The position numbers and the translations under genes were made by a program. DNA of 51,500 nucleotides from Apostichopus japonicus (Eukaryota; Echinodermata; Holothuroidea; Aspidochirotida; Stichopodidae). This document shows positions 36,008-49,054 of this stretch, in pieces. The stretch lies in the NCBI RefSeq assembly GCF_037975245.1, contig NC_092573.1:20231765-20283264 (forward strand), written 5' to 3'. Below the pieces are notes generated by a model. That model saw nothing but the letters and a program-made list of their open reading frames with translations, had not been told where the DNA came from and ran no database searches. Position 1 is the first letter of the stretch. Every line of letters starts with the position of its first letter.

Positions 36008-37481
36008 CATGGGCGGGATTACGGGGGGGCCAAGAGGGGGCATTTTCCCCCAATTTTCCCAGACCTTAGTTCACTTTTTCGTCGTTTTTGCAGACAAATG
36101 TGCACAACCCTAATCGAAATTATTCCCCCACAACAGCTCTGTCAAATAGGCCTATATTTGTTTCGAATCTAAGTCGAATTTGTGTTTAACATCGTAACAT
36201 GTAGCATGCAGAATAACTGGAACTGGAGCTAGCACATGGTTCGCAGCACAGGTTGCGAATCCTGGAGCTAACACACTAGCGATTCAATTCTGCATGTGAT
36301 GAATCCGCGGCATGTGCTACAGTGCTAGCTTCAGGAATTGATGTTACACGTTGCTGCTCTACTGAATGCGTTGAATAACTAAATCCAGAGAAACGATTTA
36401 CGAAAGCCAGATTTGCATATTGGGTATATCAATAATTAAATTCAATACACTGACACATGACACCCCCCCCTCCCCCGTGTCATTCAACAATATGCAATGG
36501 CAATGCCGATGTAATTTCTTAACTGCTCGAAATCCTGGAATGATGCATGTAAATCGAATAATGTAAATTACAAATTGGCACTAACACAGTAACACATGAA
36601 AGTGTCACGGACGTCGTCTAGCCCTTCATTATCAGTAAGTAACATTAAAGTATGTATTATGCATTTATATGTTACCTGATAATCTGGCAATAGTTCAAAC
36701 ATAATGCTGGTATACTGTCAGGTAATAATTTCATTTTCAAACTCTCAGACAGTACTCTGCAATGACCCGTGGGGACCGCGGCGAGAATTCCGAAGTGGGT
36801 GCTGAACATATTCTTCATCGGTCCAATTGCACAATATACTAATAATTTTAGGGGGAAATAACTGTCTAGATGCGATTTATTGTTACCAGAGGTGTCATTT
36901 TTGCTGATCTAGGATTTCCTTTTTGCTTAAATTTTGACGCGCCGCGCCAACTGATGGTGGTGCACCGCCTAAATAGTGACGTATAAGCTTTAGTTGTATA
37001 CATCACCATATAAGTTCTTCTATTCGTCCTCCCTAAATTTACACACGGTCATTAATTGTTTAGATGCAATTTAAAGCCAATATGGGTGATAATTTTACCG
37101 ATCTTAGGGTATCTTTCATCGAAAATTTCGACGCTCCTTGCCAACCGATGATGGCGCTCCGCTTAGATAGTGACGTATAACAACAGTTGTACATCACCAT
37201 CGATCTGACCATATGTTCTACTATCAATCCTCTTCAAATTTTTAAACGATAATTAACTATCTAGATACAATTGCAGACATGAGATCCATATTTCAAGGAT
37301 GGGTACATGCAGCTTAGAGCACTCGGGAAGTGCCGTTTCCGGCCATCTGGAGGGTTTGTAAAGCCCAAAAAAAAAATTTTTACGCTCCGCGCCAACCGAT
37401 GGTGGCGCTCCGCTTAGATAGTCTTGCTGGCAAGTTTGCCCCCCCCCCCCTCCCACTTTCACAACTCAAATCCCGCCCCTG
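36008..37481. mobile_element. Complete hAT-like non-autonomous element, 1,474 bp
   Basis: The ends catgggcgggatt (left) and caggggcgggatt (reverse complement of right) are inverted repeats with one mismatch. The 8-mer gtgtctgg flanks the element perfectly at 36000-36007 and 37482-37489, as hAT insertion predicts. Inside are a foldback zone at 36195-36345 and three copies of a subrepeat with a gcgccaac...gatggtggcgctccgc dyad (about 36940, 37130 and 37380; spacings near 190 and 250 bp), each followed by tagatagt. The last 210 bp, read on the minus strand, match the 26122-26340 segment of the 25-kb element closely. No transposase is present, so movement would depend on an enzyme made elsewhere. 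Confidence 0.82.
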
Positions 37482-37489
37482 GTGTCTGG

Positions 37490-38788
37490 TATGGACTCTA
37501 CAACATAGAAGTATATATGAAGAAGTGTATGTAGTGTCAGTACCATATAGTGCAACCAACAGCTTAGTTTACACAACAACCTCGGTTTTGTTTTTTTCGT
37601 TACCTCAGTCAACAGACTAGTTTAAAGAGTACATAGATGATTCAGATGTCGCCATTTTTTTTTTAAAAAGAAGACCATTCAACACACTATGGAGAAAATT
37701 AGCCGTAAAATGAGAAACAAGAAGGAGAACAACAACAAAATAATTCAGCCTTTAAATGCAAATTTATCTTTGAAGATGTTCTCGTAGCGATACATCTTAC
37801 GGAATATACAAGATATAAAATAAGATATATAGTAAAGCGTATACCGGCATATTTGATGTAGACGCACTTGTAGTAAGCAATCTTTACCAAGAAGGCGCCA
37901 CCTTGACGTCTGATAACCAATAAATAGCACTAATATGTATTGGCAGAATGCGGGCATCGACTCTATAGAATAATGCAAGAAAATAAGTCGGAGAATATAA
38001 CTGTGAGAACAGAAACCGGAATCTCTCGCATGGTTTACGGAATAACATGGTTGCACAAGTGACTAGGATTGTTATAATACGTAATACATGGAATCATTAG
38101 GTGTTAGACCTGCTTACCGGAATTAAACAGGGTAAGAGACCAATTTCAAATTAATGGCGGTAAGTTTTTTACTTTAATTACTTTTAATAACTTTTTATGT
38201 TTACATAATTTTTATATGCTTCCTATTCGACGTCATCGATTTCATCATTAAAGGAGGATTACACACATTTCAATTCTTCTCTTTATCTGCGGACACTCTA
38301 TCCAACGTATAGGATACGAACACTGCACGAAGGTCGTTGATCCAGTGTAAGCTAGATATACATACATACACCCACCTACGCAATTAACAACTGATTTTAC
38401 TTTTCACCTAAGATAAAATTGTTCTTTTTTTTACTTTTAATGGATAATTCGGTTCCTGTTTTTGCAGACCTATTTGTCTCGGTTGTTACTTGAACACACC
38501 GTCTTGTAATCATTTTTGGTCTTGAGATAGTATAAACCAGAACAGTGGTCTCCACAGTCGGGGTTTTAATTTATAGGAGTGATTTATCATCCGTCGTTTA
38601 TCAGTCCACTAACAGGGAAATACACTCTCTAAGGAAGATGAAATCCTTGCATCACCTCTCTCAAAGTATGCCTATATAAACTCAAGTGTTGCGAGGAAGG
38701 AGGATTCTTGCTTTGGCAAATTGCGATAGGCCTATACATTATATATATTATTTCTCAACTTTGTTTTCTGAGGACTTACATAATTGTG
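37490..38788. other. Non-coding DNA
   Basis: No gene recognised. The overlapping minus frames at 37699-38056 show no known motif. Confidence 0.35.
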
Positions 38789-38853
<65 letters not shown>

Positions 38854-38895
38854 AATATATATATATATATTATATATATATACATATATATATAA
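38789..38895. repeat. (AT)n tract, interrupted
   Basis: About 54 bp of pure AT followed by AT with a few G, C and AAA/TT interruptions. Confidence 0.95.
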
Positions 38896-39091
38896 AACGA
38901 TTAAGAGCTTGTTGTCAATATGATTATCATTCGCTATATATACAAATATCACAATTTCTTTTTTTTTTTTTTACATTTACATTTACATTTTTGCGATACG
39001 TCCAAAACTCCCAGTAATTGTTTTTTTGGACAATGAACTTCAGTCACCGAAATAACAGATGAATAAAAATAAACACTACGTACCAACCACA

Positions 39092-39183
39092 AAAATCTTA
39101 ACATCAAACCTCGAAAAATCTTAACATCAAACCTCGAAAAATCTTAACATCAAACCTCGAAAAATCTAAATATCAAAACCGTT
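39092..39183. repeat. 23-bp minisatellite, 3 to 4 copies
   Basis: Three exact units of a 23-mer containing aatcttaacatcaaacctcg (39092, 39115, 39138) and a fourth diverged one. Confidence 0.93.
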
Positions 39184-39964
39184 AAAAGAAAAATAGGTCA
39201 GGAAAAAATTGATAACAAACCAAAATAAAAAAAAATGCAATAAAATAAGTGAGACACTTGTTTTTGCATGGATCTGATGGGTTGCTGCTATTTGCAATTT
39301 AATTATACAATGGTTGTGATTTCAAAGGTTAACCAAGTTTTCTCGACTCGCTCCATACAGAGGTATGAAATGAATTTAATTATTAAGTATACTTCTTACC
39401 GCGTTGATAACCAGTCTGTATGATGTTTTCTAACACCTTTTGGGGTTTCTCCACATCTTGTAAATGTAATAAAAGTTTACTTCTATGTGCTATTCGAGTC
39501 AAAGTTTGATATTTAGAACGAATCAGCTGTAATGTGAGAAGAAAAAAAACCTTGCTTGTGCAGTTTGGCCTCATTTTACACCAAACTCGTGATAATCAAT
39601 GGTAGTAACGTTACCACCCTGCCAGGCACACCATGCCATCTATTAAGTAATATTGATTACTTGCAGTATGATCGTTTGATCCGTCCTATCACGTGGTTTC
39701 AATTGGGCACACATCTTGAGAAGGGTAACATTGATATGTGCATGATAGAGAGACCACTTGACCAGCAAAGAGGTGAAATTGATGGATACTATTTGGTTCC
39801 GTGTCACGTGTTTATAAGCAGTTAAAAACTTTCCGTCCATTAGCAAATTTCGTTTCTTGAGAAATGTTTACTCATTTAATGTTCGACAAGAATTCAAATA
39901 TTTAATCTTTCCGACAGTCATTGATGTTCTGTCACAATCAATGCAACTAACTAGACTTTGTGGT
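39184..39964. other. Non-coding DNA
   Basis: An 89-codon plus frame at 39556-39825 has no recognised domain. No array. Confidence 0.35.
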
Positions 39965-40230
39965 ACGAGTATGCAACAGCATGAGTACGAGTACGACAAC
40001 ATGAGTACGACTACAACAGTATGAGTACGAGTACAACAGCATGAGTACGAGTACAACAGCATGAGTACGAGTGCAACAGCATGAGTACGAGTTCAACAGC
40101 ATGAGTACGAGTACAGCAGCATGAATACGAGTACAACAGCATGGGTACGAGTACAACAGGATGAGTACGAGTACAACAGCATGAGTACGAGTACAACAGC
40201 ATGAGTAAGAGTACAACAGCATGAGTACGA
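39965..40230. repeat. 20-bp minisatellite, about 13 copies
   Basis: The unit atgagtacgagtacaacagc repeats at exactly 20 bp with scattered substitutions. Looser gagta words continue to 40370. Because 20 is not a multiple of three, all minus frames read similar Cys/Tyr/Thr-rich nonsense, which explains the long open frames there. Confidence 0.95.
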
Positions 40231-40619
40231 TTTCAAGTAGGTCTCCTGCAGATGAGTACGAGTACCAGGGAGAAAGAGTGTTAAAGTTCGCACTAAAGTA
40301 TACATTTTACATTCTAAATTGCCTAGATTGAAGTATGAGTATACAAGTATGAGTATGAGTACCACTCCACGAGGACTAGTTCGAGAACAGGTAACTATAT
40401 GCTAGAAATATGAGTACCAGGACGGACTCATAAGTCCGCAACTAGCAATGACTATGAAATAATAACGATCGAGAGGTACATGTTACAGTGAAATGCAAAA
40501 CAAAACATTAACCAATTAGGTGTAACGGACCCTGCAGCTGTCCCTTGAGTACACCCCACTTCCCAACTAATCGTGCTAAACAAGGCTCCCTTAGCCGCAT
40601 GGTGTTTCAATGAGAATAA

Positions 40620-41110
40620 TACCAGCAATAATAATAATAATAACAATAACAAATTAAAAAATCCTGAGTGTCTTAATTGGAAGCAGGAGAACAAAGCAAG
40701 AACATTAACAAGAAGAGTATAGAAGACGAAAATCAAGAACTATGGCAATAAGAAAAAGAACAATCGCAAAACAACAAAAGGAATAGGAACAATAATAAAC
40801 AAAAGAAACAAAAAGAAGAGTAAGTAGTTATAGCAAGAAGAACCACGAAAGGAATCGACATTAACAGGAGTAACAAAGGAAATGGGAACAATAAAAACAG
40901 GAGTAAGAAAGACAACAATAATAATGACAGGAGCAACAATGATATCGGAAAACAACAACAATCCTATCAAAACAAAAGAAACGACAATAACAATTAAGAA
41001 CAAGAATAACAAACAGGAGGAGCACCAGCAATAATCAGCACAATAGCATGCCGGGCAACAATAGCACGAACAATAGGAGTAAAGGAAAATGAACGGGAAT
41101 AAGACTAACA
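40620..41110. repeat. Cryptically simple AAN-trinucleotide tract
   Basis: About 490 bp made of aac, aat, aag, gaa and ggaa triplets with very little T-rich sequence on the plus strand. It starts with a clean (aat)n run. The 133-codon hydrophobic frame on the minus strand (40740-41141) is the complement of this tract and is not a membrane protein. Confidence 0.8.
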
Positions 41111-42668
41111 CAAAACAGGAACAAAACGAGACAAAATACAAACAAATTTCTTATTAATTTTATGTAAAATACAAACTTAATTCATTAATATTTGCTACAA
41201 TATTCTGGAATCGCAGAAGAGAATAACACAAGATACGTTAGAAGAGGGAGACAATCAAATACAAATACGTTGGACCCCCTCACGCCAGTCGTTGTAACCA
41301 TCGCCTCACTTCGCTCTACCAAACATCCTCCTTTGACATAAGTTCTGCTCTCCCCCCCCCCCCCCCCTTCCTGGCTGTAAGACTTGTAAGTTGAAACAAA
41401 TCTCCGTTACAGAATTCGATGGACTGGTTGGTGATGCTGCCTTTACACGTACACTGATGAACCCATCAAAGTATGTTGTGGTCCTTTTCGCGTTCCATAT
41501 TATAGTGGCTAAATATATCTCAGACGATACACAATACGTCATAAATTACGTCAATGATTTGTCTGTGATTTCGAATGGTTGATGAACCGGAATTGGATTG
41601 CCATGTAAGTCATTAGTAAAATATGCATTTCACATGTAAATCTATATGGATCATCAATACGCCATATGAACGATTGAACTAATATAATCAAGATTAGTGA
41701 AAGAAAAGTTCAGTTTAACCCCTCCGGAAATGCCATTGCAAACACTTTTAGAAAAAATGTCCTTATCTGGATAGGTGTTGACAATCTTGATATCTTAAAA
41801 GTCAATTTCTCTTTCCTCGTGGTAATATTTGTCAGTTTTAATCTGAAATGCAATTATTGCTTGATGTCAAATATGTAATAAATCATTGTTTATTCAGAAA
41901 TATATCATTTTCAATTCCTTGTCGGTAAAATTGACGTGTTTTAGTAAATATTGGAACGGACATTTGTTATGTGACACCCCTAAATGATTGTAAAAGAAAC
42001 ATTAAAAGAAGTTAAAAAATGTCATTACAGCATGAAAAACTTTATAACAGAATATGCTTCTCGCACTTGAAAAAACGTTTAATTTAAAGGGATATAGTGA
42101 AACTTATATGTGGATGTTTGTCAAACTCGTTGTAACTTCTAACTTATTTCCTTCTAAAAACGAGTGAACGCTGACGACATTACTCATAGAAGACATGATG
42201 TATATTTATATATATATATATCGACTAACATTCGTCTAATTTTGATAATCAAATACCCTTCTGTATGTAGGTCATTTTTATTCATATATATCTCTCAGGA
42301 CTTAGCTACTGAATGATATCCAAATAATCTAATCAGATTTCACATTTTTTTCACTCCGTTTTCTGGAGGACGAGGTGCAGATTAATAAAATCTGTATTCT
42401 CTGTTAATGATATGTATATGTCAGAATGCATTGGTCACCGTACTTGTATATCTTGTCGTAAAAATATTAGCACGGACTGGTTGCCAATAGCACGTTCTAA
42501 CAGACTAACTAACATGGTGATTTCATGGGCTGATTCCCACAGTTAAGAATAAATTTCTACACAGCCCGTCTGTATTATTCTATTAACTGATGTGAAATGG
42601 GCTGTAATTTTTATCAGGCTCCACATCCCACCGGCCCACCGTCCCACCGGGCATTGCCCACAAGGTAA
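41111..42668. other. Non-coding DNA with 16-base poly-C
   Basis: A C-run of 16 at 41352-41367, a short AT tract near 42200-42222 and doubled cccaccgg words at about 42628-42653. No gene recognised. Confidence 0.4.
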
Positions 42669-42805
42669 TATATATATATATATAGATAGATGGATGGATG
42701 GATGGACAGATAGACAGATATACAGATAGATAAATGGACATATAGATAGATAGACACATAGACAGACAGACAGATAGACAGACAGACAGATAGACAGATA
42801 GACCT
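42669..42805. repeat. Compound AT/GATA/GATG/GACA microsatellite
   Basis: Short AT run, then gatagatggatggatgg, then mixed gata and gaca tetranucleotides to 42805. Confidence 0.95.
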
Positions 42806-42954
42806 TCCTTCTAGCTTATAAAATCCCTGCAGTTACTAACATTTGGTTACTCGAATAATGAGAGACTCACAAACTATTTCATCCAAAGTGGAAATGGAAA
42901 GGAGAAAGATATACAGATGGAAATCACGTGATAAACAAAACCATGAAATAAACG

Positions 42955-43215
42955 ACACACGTATAGCCTTCATATTAAAAAAAAAAAATAGAGAGAACAT
43001 ATTTTTCTTCTTGTTCCGTCTCATTGATTGGTTTCTCTTTCGTCTTTTACCTCGTGATTTCAATCAGTTTGTCTGAATTGACAATTTATACGTTAAATAC
43101 ATCTCCGATATCCTCTTTCTAAATACATGGTAAACAGATAAACTAACACAATCAATGTACATTTCTTGGAAACGTATAAAATGCGCGGTTCATCATTTCG
43201 TTTACCAAGGCAGGA
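42955..43215 (+). repeat. Diverged duplicated block, copy 1
   Basis: Shares ordered phrases with 49055-49335 in the same orientation: an A-run, then tttttct, then ttacctcgtgat, then aatcagtt, acaattttata-like text, tggtaaacaga, aaaatgcgc and tcatc.attcgttt. Identity is roughly two thirds by eye. Neither copy has a shared open frame of useful length. Confidence 0.7.
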
Positions 43216-46200
43216 TATGACGATACAAAGTGGTAAAACAGAGAACATAAAAATCAAATTAAAACCATAGATTTTATATCCCTTACTTCATAGATTCGTT
43301 ACCAGAATTACATAAGTCGTTTTGTCCACTTAAGACGGCGGTGCAAACTTCCGTCGAGTCCACTGACATTGTTACACAAGCTCATGAATATTCATGAATG
43401 TGGCGTGCATCTCTGCCCGAAGAGCTAAGCTCATCTATCTTCCGTGAATCTCCCGTTGACAGACACTCTTTGATAAATTATCGTAGAGTTGTGTGTGAAA
43501 TATCAAAGACTTGGCGAACCTGACGAGAGACAGGTGTTGTGTTTTCGTCGTCGTTCTTGAACATGTTATACCAAGAGGAAGAGATCGATGGAGATTGGTT
43601 TTCGTCAAATCAAAGCCGGGCTTTTCTTTTAACTTTGAGGAATTGGAAGTGAAAAAAAAGTGACTATAGAAATTCGTTTTCGTTCGCGATCATTTAATTG
43701 CTTTGTGTTTATATAGATATTTATAAAAAGTAATTAAATCGTTACACATTTCTCGAAATCAAAGATCTCTAGCAATTTCTTAATTTCTGTGGTTACATAG
43801 GACTCATGTGGAAAATTTCTGCGTAGTTCATTAACACTGTTTTACTCGCGTTGTCAGCAGATGACGACGTTGAAATCTGGACAGTTTTAAACCGGTATAT
43901 CTTCTTTTCTTTTCTTTTGACTACATCTATAAAGGATTCCTTACGGAATATCTGACGCCATTACTTTTTCAGCGACGTGTAAATTCTACTTTTCTACTTT
44001 TCTTTGAATAAAACGTTACGAACCAATATACAGATTTACGTTAGAAATGTTCGAAAATCCTTCATTGTAGCGTTTTTTAGCGATTATCTACAAAAAGGAA
44101 AAAAACGTATGAGATTTCTCTGAAAAAAAGATGGACGAAACCACGGAAAATATTCGTCTTGTAATCTGATTCTTCAAATCTATCGTGAAATACTTTTTTT
44201 CAAACATCTTACATAGATAGCATCAACTTGGTGATAACTTTTGTCATTGGTAAAACCTGGACGAGAAGTTACACAGTTATTGTTACCACTTAGAAGTGTA
44301 TATACCAAGAGCCGGTAACAGACAGTTTATTCATGTTCTCGTGAACGTTGATACAGACATAAATAATAGTTTTTGTCACCTCCTAGCTTCTTCTTCTTCT
44401 TGTACTTGTCCTTTTTCTACTTCTTCATCTCTGTACTGTGACAATCTGTGAGGTAGCATTGATTGAGACGTCATAACAGGTGATGAAATTGGATCTTTAG
44501 TCATTATCATCATCATCATTGTTCTATAGTTTATAAAGAGATAAATTCGAGATGGGATTATGATAGATATGAGAAGAAGAGAAAGGACAAAGTGGTGAAG
44601 CCATTACACTTGTTGAGAGGTTGCAGTTTCCAATGTTTGTGTTTCTGAGGGTATAGATAGATATAGGAGGAATCATCGATGTATATGATAATTCGTGGAA
44701 TGATTGCATATTACGAATAATAATGAGGAGATCTTTTTTCTCTCGATCGTGACCTCTAATCCCATGAACGTGGGTTGTCAAACAAAGAACCATTTTTGCG
44801 AGTGTGTTTTATTACTTATATAAGTTGGATAACAGGTAGGTTATACTTAGAGGGGCAATAACGTTATAAACCTTGGGGGTAAAACTCGACAACAAACTGA
44901 AAGGAAATCTTTACGGGTTAAACGAGCAGTAACTCTTGGGGGGTAAACAAGAACAGATCTTATCTCTCTCTCTCTCTCTCGTTAAGCTTAGGAATGGATA
45001 ATATATGTCGATTTTTTGCCAAAGATGAACGAAAACTATAAATAGATGAGGTATATTATTGATAATAGTTATGAAAACAGGTGTATGACTGTTGTGTTGT
45101 TCAAGGACAGATAAGCAAGTAAACCTTAATAAAAGAAGACAAAAAACAGTTCATAAATCTCCAGCTGAAGATTAAACTAGGAGATCCATTTTGGAAAAGG
45201 TGACTAGAGGAAGAAGGTCGGTGCTACTTAAGAAGGTAAGGACTCTAATTTCTACATTTCCTCAAGATCAAACAGATCAAAAGTCAAACTAAAAAATTGA
45301 ACAAAACAAACAAATGATTGTTTTGCAGAGCTCAAAAGTGTGTGCATGTATATGCATGCAGGCACTTGTTTTTTGTTAGATGCATGCCTATCATTACGCG
45401 ATATTCAATGAGACGCTAACTTCAGAAGATTAAGACAGTCGATTCAAATTTATTCTAAGCTCTTACAGGGTGAGCATAGATCTCAATAGATTGATTTGAA
45501 GATTTTCATTATAAATCTCTTCCGAATGATTAAAATAATTCATATAAAAAAAATTATGAAACTTAAGAAAGACGTTTTGAATATCTGCATATCCATAAAC
45601 ACACACAGACTCATATGTGCGTGAATGTATATGCGTATATATAAATGGCTTTAATATTGCAGTGTATATAGAAAAGCTTGCTGTATCGGCCACAGAAACA
45701 TAGGGCCTACGTGCACACTAGCATGAAACCCTAGAATTATATACAGAATCAAGTCGACGGCGAATTGTCTTATTCTCATTAGTATATTTGATGGTGCGAA
45801 CTAATTAGAGTTTAATAAATGACTCACATGATGAAACAACTTCTGTTTTGACCTTTGAGTTTACCTGTGAGTTTGAAAGTATTCGATTCAGTTTTCTTAT
45901 TGCGTTCAGTCTGTAATGTATAATCAAATGTTACCAATCACAACCTTAAAATAAGCTTGAAAATTCATCAAAATAAGACACCACCTTCCTTTGTCTTTTC
46001 TTTACAAAATTAACGAAGGTTAATGAACAATGAGAAATTAATTAATGAGTACACTCGGTCCTCCAATATTTTGTCACACAGACACTTTAAGTGTTAACCA
46101 TATTGACCTATGTAAAAAGCAAACATGAAAAAAAAGAGGTTTTTACTCAAATTTCAATATTTGAAGTAAAATTTTACTTGTAACCCGAATGGACTACGTT

Positions 46201-47536
46201 GCTATGGGATTTTTTATTAAATCGATCATAAAATCTCAAAAACAGTTGCTGCTTTTACAACCCAAAATACAAAAAAAAAATCATAGAGTGCTTGAATGTT
46301 TATAAAATATATAGAAATAATACAAACCATGCCATATTATTTGCATACTAATTTTGAAACTCGTCAAACGTTTCACTAATTTTGATAAAGAATTTTATGG
46401 AATTGTTTTAACTACTTCAGTTTATGACACGTTAATTGGTTTCAGTCTTTACAAGAGTCTTGTTTCGGCCCATTGTGGAAGACATGTTTAAACGATAAAT
46501 CGATATTCGGCTTGTTCGACGTTATTATATAGAAATAATTTCACATTAATATCTAAACAATTATAATGTTAAATGTTTTCTTCACAATGGGAAACATTTC
46601 TTTTGTTTAAAATCCCTTTCTTTTCATCCGGACAGGATCCTTTTAAAAGATAAAGGCACTTTTTGTTTTAATTTTAACTAGAGGCATATTAGTATGCCAC
46701 AAACATACAAATTTAAAGAGGCTGAAGTGTTTTGGTCACAAGTCTTAAAAAGCCAACAGAGAGGGTTCTCAAAATCAACTTGTAAACTGACCAAGCTAAG
46801 ACACCCTCCCAGAAAAAGTTCTTACAAAAAGAGCGAGTAATTAGGGAATTCGATTCATCATCAATATTCTATCCGACCCCCCCCCCTCCTCCACAGACAT
46901 ATTTACGAGGAACTAATGAAATGCAAAACATAAATTAAAAAACATATTGTTTGATTATGCAACTTGAATAGTTAATTATCAAATAATCTACATCATTGTG
47001 AGATATTAGATACGAGTATACAGCATTGAAAAATGTCTTTAATCAACTCACAAAAGGCTCAGTCTTTTAATATTCATATCACAACATGTGAAAAATGATA
47101 AACGTTTGAATTTGGTACACAAAAATGATCATGCACCATGATATGGTTATAAGATAGTACTTAATGAAAACTTACACAGGACTTGGCCTCGGAAATGGAA
47201 ATTGTCAAAATATTTGATCTGTAGTAGAGACGATTATAGCTTTTCGAACCAATTTATGACTCAAGTTAAGATGTGAAGAATTATAAGAAGACAAAAATTC
47301 AAACTTAACCTGTATCTCTTTTGTACGTTATTCGGTTTGCTGAATATGATATAAGTTCTGAACTTAATTTACATTTCAATATAGGCATATGTGTGATTTG
47401 TAGGATAATCGCAGATCCTGGTCATAACAATTTAGTTTGGTTTTGGAATAGTACAGATCATGAATTCCTAATTTATTAACAACGATGGGTCAGAGGAGAA
47501 CATTGGTTGGTCAATATCAAAATATAACTATATAAA
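43216..47536. other. Repeat-poor 4.3-kb block, no gene proven
   Basis: The longest stretch without recognisable mobile elements. It contains the 16-bp palindrome tcatgaatattcatga at 43382-43397, (TTC)n and (ATC)n patches near 44390-44410 and 44503-44520, a (TC)n run at 44962-44980, and a good splice-donor-like word, aagaaggtaagg, near 45230. Low repeat load would suit a 5' UTR exon with regulatory DNA, but no coding exon supports this. Confidence 0.35.
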
Positions 47537-48108
47537 CCTACACTGAGCAATCTACAGATATAGGCCGGTAAGATGCTCTATCCTATATTAAGGCCTTAAT
47601 GGTCCGCATATACCTGATTGTAAAACCTACACTGTGCAATATAGCTATATAGGTAGAGAGGTAAGGTGCAGTATCCTACATTAAGGCCTTAAGGGTCCGC
47701 ATATACCTGATTGGTGAAAACCTACACTGTGCAATATACAGCTATATAGGTAGAGCGGTAAGGTGCAGTATCCTACATTAAGGCCTTAAGGGTCCGCATA
47801 TACCTGATTGGTGAAAACCTACACTGTGCAATATACAGCTATGTAGGTAGAGCGGTAAGGTGCAGTATCCTACATTAAGGCCTTAAGGGTCCGCATATAC
47901 CTGATTGGTGAAAACCTACACTGTGCAATCTACAGCTATATAGGTAGAGCGGTAAGGTGCAGTATCCTACATTAAGACCTGAAGGGTCCGCATATACCTG
48001 ATTGGTGAAAACCTACACTGTGCAATATACAGCTATGTAGGTAGAGCGGTAAGGTGCAGTATCCTTTATTAAGGCCTTAAAGGCCCGCATATACCTGATT
48101 GGTGATAG
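47537..48108. repeat. 97-bp tandem repeat, six copies
   Basis: Units start with cctacactg at 47537, 47626, 47721, 47818, 47915 and 48012. The last three spacings are exactly 97 bp; the first two units are shorter and more diverged. Each carries gctatataggtagagcggta, a palindromic ttaaggccttaa and ccgcatatacctgattgg. Homogeneous inner units and diverged edges are what unequal exchange produces. Confidence 0.95.
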
Positions 48109-49054
48109 AGAAATGCCCGACTAAGTGCCATTTTGTTTCTTTTCGTGGGCCTGATTGGCATCTTACCCTGGCAGAATTTAGGCCCGCGGGCTGACTATTG
48201 AGAACTCATTGCAGAGGCTGTCTCCATTCCGTGTGTCTTAAAATATGTCAACTTTTAACTTTACAACAGGTTTTTGAAACCGTAGTTCTCTCTACAACCA
48301 TGGCATGATCCTTGTCCCAGAAAACCTTCATAAATTTCAACCCTCGCCATCCCCAAAGGAATACAGACATGTCTGTAAATGTTAAAGTGAGTTGTATAGT
48401 CAAAGCCCCCGCAGCCCCACAGCCCTCAATACCGGCTTACCTATATGTGGTTTCCTAAGTCCTATTGGTTTCAGTAATCCCCCAAGTTAATCCACCACCA
48501 CCGACCTCTTATTTGTTCATTTCAAGTCAAAAGAACAATGCTATTGTGCTCGGGGAGGAATAATAATCTACACGTTTTCCCCCGTATAGATAGACACACG
48601 TTTGCATTTACGTTCCCTTGTTTAAGTAACACAAAATGTTATGTCATGCCTGCTCTAAGCTGTATCCATACCCAATTTTGTTATCAAATCTCTGTAAATT
48701 CAAACTTTTAACCCCTGTTTAAAGTACTGACATAATAACCGGAGGTCTCATCAAGATAATCTACTTTCTACGTTTGTCTTTCTCCTTCGTCTTCTCTCTA
48801 ATCTCTTTCAGCCTTTTAGGGTTATATATGAGAACGGTTGCTCTAACTATTATATATATCGAAAACATTAGGTAATTATGTAAGAGGGGTAAATCACTTC
48901 TATAAGACACACACGAAAGATGTTGTGAGTATAGTCTCCTTAGTGTATACAAGCTAACTCTTTAGCAATGGCAGAGGATGAATGTCAAACAGGATGTCAA
49001 TGATAATCTGTAAGACGTATACAAGCAATATTACATATACAAGCAAGGACCGTC
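48109..49054. other. Non-coding DNA
   Basis: No gene or array recognised. Confidence 0.35.

Noticed and set aside
39868-40365. Overlapping Cys/Tyr/Thr-rich minus-strand frames
   Set aside because: They are all translations of the 20-bp minisatellite in different frames.
40740-41141. 133-codon hydrophobic minus-strand frame resembling a membrane protein
   Set aside because: It is the complement of the AAN-trinucleotide tract; hydrophobicity follows from T-rich codons.
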